Below are positions 60,636-64,000 of a stretch of 64,000 bases of DNA, in pieces. Numbering within the stretch: the stretch's first letter is position 1; each line of letters begins with the position of its first letter. The notes under the pieces are model-generated. The model was not told where the DNA came from, made no database searches, and worked only from the letters and a program-made list of their open reading frames with translations. Source of the stretch: Candidatus Gastranaerophilales bacterium (lineage in GTDB: Bacteria > Cyanobacteriota > Vampirovibrionia > Gastranaerophilales > Gastranaerophilaceae); the NCBI GenBank assembly GCA_944324905.1, contig CALUYB010000002.1, positions 81,834 to 145,833 of the forward strand, given 5' to 3'. Made by a program: the position numbers and the translations under genes.

Positions 60636-61901
60636 ATGCTGGATATTAAGCTAATAAGAGAAAACCCTGAAAAAATTAACGAGCTGCTAAAACGCAGAAA
60701 CCCAGAGCTAAGCATTGATGCGGTTTTAGAAGTTGATGAAGAAAGAAGAAAAATCCAGTTTGCAACAGATGAACTTCGTGCAAAAAGAAAAAATGAATCT
60801 CAAAAAATCGGCGAGATGAAAAAAGCAGGGCAAAATACTGATGAAATTCAAGCTGAAGTTAAAAAAATCGGTGACGAGATAAAAGAGCTTGAAGAAAGGC
60901 AAAATGCACTTGATGAAAAACAAAGAAATCTTCTTTTAAATATACCAAATATTCCGGATGAAAGTACTCCTATAGGCACAAGTGAAGATGATAATGTTGA
61001 AGTGTACAAATGGGGTGAACCAAGGAAATTTGATTTTGAATTTAAACCTCACTGGGATTTGTGTGAGCAAAAAAATATTGTAGATTTTGAGCGTGGTGTT
61101 AAGCTTTCTCAAAGCAGATTTACCCTGTATCGTGGCAAAGGTGCAAAGTTAGAGCGTGCTATTATTAACTTTTTTCTTGATATCCATACTCAGGAGCAGG
61201 GCTATGAAGAAATCCTACCTCCTTTTATGGCAAATGCAGCAACAATGACAGGAACAGGGCAGCTGCCAAAGTTCGCACAAGATATGTATAAATGCGAAGA
61301 CGAGGATTTGTACCTTATTCCAACGGCAGAAGTACCTGTTACAAACATTTACTCAGGCGAAATTTTAAGCGAAGATATGTTGCCTATGTACATGTGCGCT
61401 TATACTCCTTGCTTTAGGCGTGAAGCAGGCTCCGCAGGTAAAGACACAAGAGGCTTAATAAGAGTTCACCAGTTTAATAAAGTCGAGCTTGTAAAACTCT
61501 GCACACCTCAAACAAGCCCCGAGGAGCATGACAAACTTACAAAAGATGCTGAAAAAATGTTGCAAATGCTTGAACTGCCATATAGGCGAGAAGCTTTGTG
61601 CAGCGCAGATATTGGATTTTCGGCTAATAAATGCTGGGATTTAGAAGTTTGGATGCCATCCTATGGCACTTATAAAGAAATTTCAAGTTGTTCAAATTAC
61701 GGCGATTATCAGGCACGACGTGCAAATATTCGCTATCGTGATAAAGAAAGCGGAAAAGTTCAATTTGTCCACACAATTAACGGTTCAGGACTTGCCGTCG
61801 GCAGGACTTTTGCGGCAATTGTTGAAAATTATCAAACCGCAGACGGCGATATTATAATCCCTGAAGTACTTAGAAAATATACAGGATTTGATAAAATTTA
61901 A
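60636..61901 (+). CDS. serS: Seryl-tRNA synthetase
   Basis: A 421-aa class II synthetase of standard length. The N-terminal antiparallel coiled coil (residues about 27-105) grips the long variable arm of tRNA-Ser. The catalytic core has motif 1 around [33 protein letters not shown], motif 2 [15 protein letters not shown], and motif 3 [26 protein letters not shown] precedes the ATG, formed partly by the end of the pseudouridine synthase gene. The stop codon overlaps the carbonic anhydrase start by one base. Confidence 0.96.
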   Translation: MLDIKLIRENPEKINELLKRRNPELSIDAVLEVDEERRKIQFATDELRAKRKNESQKIGEMKKAGQNTDEIQAEVKKIGDEIKELEERQNALDEKQRNLLLNIPNIPDESTPIGTSEDDNVEVYKWGEPRKFDFEFKPHWDLCEQKNIVDFERGVKLSQSRFTLYRGKGAKLERAIINFFLDIHTQEQGYEEILPPFMANAATMTGTGQLPKFAQDMYKCEDEDLYLIPTAEVPVTNIYSGEILSEDMLPMYMCAYTPCFRREAGSAGKDTRGLIRVHQFNKVELVKLCTPQTSPEEHDKLTKDAEKMLQMLELPYRREALCSADIGFSANKCWDLEVWMPSYGTYKEISSCSNYGDYQARRANIRYRDKESGKVQFVHTINGSGLAVGRTFAAIVENYQTADGDIIIPEVLRKYTGFDKI

Positions 61902-62494
61902 TGAAAAAAATAGACAGTGAAAAATATAGCGCAGATGAGCTCCTTGAGATTTTGCTCGAGGGCAATCGGTGCTTTAAAAATAATACTCCGCGTGTTAAAA
62001 ATCATTGTTTTGACGAGATGAAACGTACTCTTGTTGATGGGCAAAAACCTTATGCAATGATTTTAGGTTGTTCGGATTCAAGGACAGCGCCTGAAATTAT
62101 TTTTGATACAGGTCTGGGCGAGCTTTTTGTTGCACGCACTGCAGGCGGTACAATAGGCCCAAATGTTCTTGAAACGCTTGAGTATGGAGTGGCGCATCTT
62201 AAAATTAAGCTGCTTGTAATTTTAGGGCATCAAGACTGCGGTGTTATGAAATATGCAATGAATGCGCCTTTGTACAATGACGAGCTGGAAAATTTAATTT
62301 GCCATGCGCAATGTGTAAAAATGCAAATGGGAACAGATTGTTTTAATGAACTTGCAAAGCATTACTGCGATTTTGCTAAACACAGGCTGCTTGCGAAGTC
62401 AAAAATAATTAAAGATGCTTATGAAAGCGGCAAATTAAAAATTGTTAAAGCATATTTCACTCTTGAAAACGGCGAAGTAGAGATTTTAGACTAA
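61901..62494 (+). CDS. Beta-class carbonic anhydrase
   Basis: A 197-aa beta carbonic anhydrase, interconverting CO2 and bicarbonate. Zinc ligands are Cys 57, His 110 and Cys 113 (CSDSR and GHQDCGV), and the Asp 59-Arg 61 dyad is intact. The segment [10 protein letters not shown] is also typical. It is the last gene of the pheT-RluB-serS-CA operon and overlaps the convergent yidD gene by 4 bp. Bicarbonate is needed for carboxylations such as fatty-acid synthesis, whatever the energy metabolism. No signal peptide, so it is cytoplasmic. Confidence 0.94.
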   Translation: MKKIDSEKYSADELLEILLEGNRCFKNNTPRVKNHCFDEMKRTLVDGQKPYAMILGCSDSRTAPEIIFDTGLGELFVARTAGGTIGPNVLETLEYGVAHLKIKLLVILGHQDCGVMKYAMNAPLYNDELENLICHAQCVKMQMGTDCFNELAKHYCDFAKHRLLAKSKIIKDAYESGKLKIVKAYFTLENGEVEILD

Positions 62495-62736
62495 GGGAGC
62501 GGGTCATATCCGCCGGGGTGAAAAGGGTGGCATTTTAAAATTCTCTTTAAGCCTAAAAAACAGCCTTTTAAAACCCCATACTTTTTTATGGCGTCATAAG
62601 TGTATTTTGAACATGTCGGGTAAAATCTGCATGTTGAGGGTGTATATTTTGAAAAAAATCTGTAAATTGAGATTAATTTCAGACAAATTTTTTGCCCTAA
62701 ATTTAGCTTTTCTGCATTAATTGTTTTTCTATGCAT
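62491..62736 (-). CDS. yidD: Membrane protein insertion efficiency factor YidD
   Basis: An 81-aa YidD. The Cys-containing core [16 protein letters not shown], the [19 protein letters not shown] ending, and the amphipathic N-terminus [16 protein letters not shown] are all conserved. YidD helps YidC insert inner-membrane proteins. In most bacteria it sits between rnpA and yidC; here it lies alone behind a sugar-nucleotide gene, whose 3' end it overlaps by 34 bp. It is convergent with the carbonic anhydrase gene. Confidence 0.94.
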   Translation of the reverse strand: MHRKTINAEKLNLGQKICLKLISIYRFFSKYTPSTCRFYPTCSKYTYDAIKKYGVLKGCFLGLKRILKCHPFHPGGYDPLP

Positions 62737-63398
62737 AAAATGTCTTCCTCGGTGTCGATGTCTACAACCCTTTTAGTCAGATAGATTGCAGGATTATAGC
62801 CGATAAAATCGTTTAGTTCAAACATTGTTTCATATTTTAGCGCATAAAAAGCGCCATTTTCGCAAACCATTTGATAATGCTCGTTTTCATCCTGTCTGCG
62901 TGGGCGTGTTCGATAATCATAAAGCCCTTGAGCTTTCCCGTCGTGCAAAATTCTCCATTTGGCATGTGTTGTACCTATGGAAAATGCGCTAAAGCAACTG
63001 TCAAAGCCCTCTTTCTGTTTTTGAAAATAATATTCAAAGGCATTATCTATATAATTTGAATCGCGCAGCGGGCATGTCGGCTGCAAAAGCACTACATAAT
63101 CGGGTTTATAGCTTTCGTTTTCTTTCAAAAATTCTGCAGCATGCAGCATAACGGGAATTGTTTTTGTTTCATCCTGCGCAAGTTCCATTGGACGCTTAAT
63201 TACTTGTGCGCCAAAGCTTTTTGACACTTGTGCAATTTCATCGTCCTCTGTTGAAACAATAGTTTTTGTTATATATTTTGAATTTAGAGCTGCTTCAATC
63301 GAGTACGCTACAAGTGGTTTTGAGCAAATCGGGCGCAAATTTTTTCTTTTAATTCCTTTAGAGCCGCCTCGGGCAGGGATTATGGCTAATATTTCCAA
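62703..63398 (-). CDS. neuA: Acylneuraminate cytidylyltransferase-like protein
   Basis: A 231-aa CMP-sugar synthase. The motif [14 protein letters not shown] at residues 6-19 binds CTP, followed by [19 protein letters not shown] and LLQPTCPLR. The C-terminal half contains [19 protein letters not shown], the substrate-binding region. The family activates sialic acid, pseudaminic or legionaminic acid, Kdo or phosphonates; the exact sugar cannot be told. The expected synthases for nonulosonic acids are not in the window but could lie beyond the right edge. It overlaps the upstream ATP-grasp gene by 13 bp and yidD downstream by 34 bp. Confidence 0.85.
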   Translation of the reverse strand: MEILAIIPARGGSKGIKRKNLRPICSKPLVAYSIEAALNSKYITKTIVSTEDDEIAQVSKSFGAQVIKRPMELAQDETKTIPVMLHAAEFLKENESYKPDYVVLLQPTCPLRDSNYIDNAFEYYFQKQKEGFDSCFSAFSIGTTHAKWRILHDGKAQGLYDYRTRPRRQDENEHYQMVCENGAFYALKYETMFELNDFIGYNPAIYLTKRVVDIDTEEDILCIEKQLMQKS

Positions 63399-64000
63399 AA
63401 TTTTAATGCCTCCTCAATTTCGCTTTTATTTGCACCTTCATCATACAATATTTTTCTTGCCTGGTTAAAGGTTTTTGCTTGAGCACAAATGTCTTCTTTT
63501 TTGCCATTTTCGTAAAATTCGTATGCTAGAATATAGTCTTGAGATAAGTTGATTTCTGTAAAGTCAGAGCATAATGTCCCTGAAATTGCGCTTTCAAAAA
63601 GTTTTTCCCAGTCTTCTTTTACTCCTTTGATTGCAATCTGTGCGTCAATATCTTTAAAAAATGGGTTGCAACTTATAAGATATGTTTTATCTTTTGTTTT
63701 TATAAAATTAAAACCTAAAATACCCGTATATTCCCCGTTTTCTTTTGTTAGTGAGTTTAGAAAAGGTGTTATGATTTCATTTTTTAAGCTCTGCTTTTCC
63801 GCGTTACTTAAAAAATCTACGCCAAGGCTTGCAAAAGTGTTTTGATATTTTGAAATTTCGCACAAAATCAGCGGGTTGTAACCGTCGCAAATTGTATAAA
63901 CGATAAACTCTTTACCCCAAATGTATTCTTCTATAAGAATTTTTTTAAAACCATTATCAAAGAATTCTTCTATTGCGCTTTTTGCTGCTCCAAAAGTTTC
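63386..64000 (-). CDS. ATP-grasp enzyme, PurD-like, N-terminal part cut by window edge
   Basis: The frame is open to the window edge; 204 residues are visible. FGAAKSAIEEFFDNGF and KILIEEYIWGKEFIVY match the ATP-grasp region that precedes catalysis, and GILGFNFIKTKDKTYLISCNP is the metal-binding strand usually written as E-x-N-x-R; here the ligand position reads SCNPFFKD. The pattern is close to phosphoribosylamine-glycine ligase, but the strictly conserved GDGDTGPNTGGMG loop of PurD is missing and the segment around ICDGYNPLILCE is shortened. Adjacent to a CMP-sugar synthase gene, it is more likely a ligase of a small specialised pathway. A TTG at 63865 is an internal codon, not the start. 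Confidence 0.7.
   Translation of the reverse strand, partial: ETFGAAKSAIEEFFDNGFKKILIEEYIWGKEFIVYTICDGYNPLILCEISKYQNTFASLGVDFLSNAEKQSLKNEIITPFLNSLTKENGEYTGILGFNFIKTKDKTYLISCNPFFKDIDAQIAIKGVKEDWEKLFESAISGTLCSDFTEINLSQDYILAYEFYENGKKEDICAQAKTFNQARKILYDEGANKSEIEEALKFWKY

Noticed and set aside
1-64000. tRNA, rRNA, CRISPR arrays, insertion sequences
   Set aside because: I looked through the intergenic regions on both strands and saw no cloverleaf, spaced repeat array, transposase or terminal inverted repeats; a covariance search would be needed to be certain.

Overview
The window is AT-rich bacterial chromosome, about 64 kb, densely packed with housekeeping genes, with no rRNA, tRNA, CRISPR array, insertion sequence or prophage that I can see. 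The gene content points to a non-photosynthetic relative of cyanobacteria, most likely a gut Gastranaerophilales (Melainabacteria/Vampirovibrionia). The reasons are a DUF3326 protein, a DUF1822-like protein, a long NusB, a RecG with an extended N-terminus, a ThrS without its TGS domain, a CHASE2 adenylate cyclase and two lineage-style proteins with an N/Q/F-rich leader ending in an F-x-G motif. This assignment is an inference from family knowledge; no search was run.

Layout. 1-4.9 kb (minus): truncated histidine kinase, a cytosolic-looking GH108 muramidase with EF-hand and coiled coil, a HAD phosphatase, and an alpha/beta-hydrolase plus acetyltransferase operon divergent from a LysR regulator at 5.06 kb. 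5.9-11.1 kb: glycogen debranching (GlgX-like), DUF1015, an orphan 209-aa protein, an SDR and a duplicated 107-aa protein. 11.2-14.1 kb: HU, a ribbon-helix-helix protein, thrS and a 58-aa protein. 14.2-19.1 kb (plus): a tight operon of ROK glucokinase, holA, holB, DUF3326 and a prepilin. 19.4-26.8 kb: cobO, GIY-YIG, dus, a TPR protein, bioG-bioC, a sigma-70 factor, a 600-bp regulatory gap, and ribH.

26.9-34.0 kb (plus): an AMIN-like membrane protein, an acidic coiled-coil protein, rseP with an unusual PDZ insertion, rpsU, yajQ, nadK and recN. 34.1-39.7 kb: an F-x-G protein facing a minus-strand unit glyS-glycosyltransferase-nusB-ftsY. 39.9-47.1 kb: a DUF1822/zinc-finger/TonB-like membrane protein, recG, a CHASE2 cyclase and a CtpA protease. 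47.1-53.2 kb (minus): PFL/UPF0210, ACT protein, a 61-aa protein, deoC, a 2-hydroxyacid dehydrogenase, a dicarboxylate/amino-acid symporter, yqeK and nadD. 53.25-62.5 kb (plus): rqcH-like NFACT, DUF1796, a second F-x-G protein, then pheT-RluB-like-serS-carbonic anhydrase. 62.5-64 kb (minus): yidD, a neuA-like cytidylyltransferase and a truncated ATP-grasp protein.

The signals I find most worth following are: the shared F46-x-G48 leader in two otherwise unrelated proteins; a TTAAGA direct-repeat motif found at two unlinked loci, once as a 17-bp inverted repeat; a candidate small RNA with a strong terminator upstream of ribH; a perfect hairpin that would hide the ribosome binding site of the AMIN-like gene; and a LysM-like insertion inside the RseP PDZ domain.
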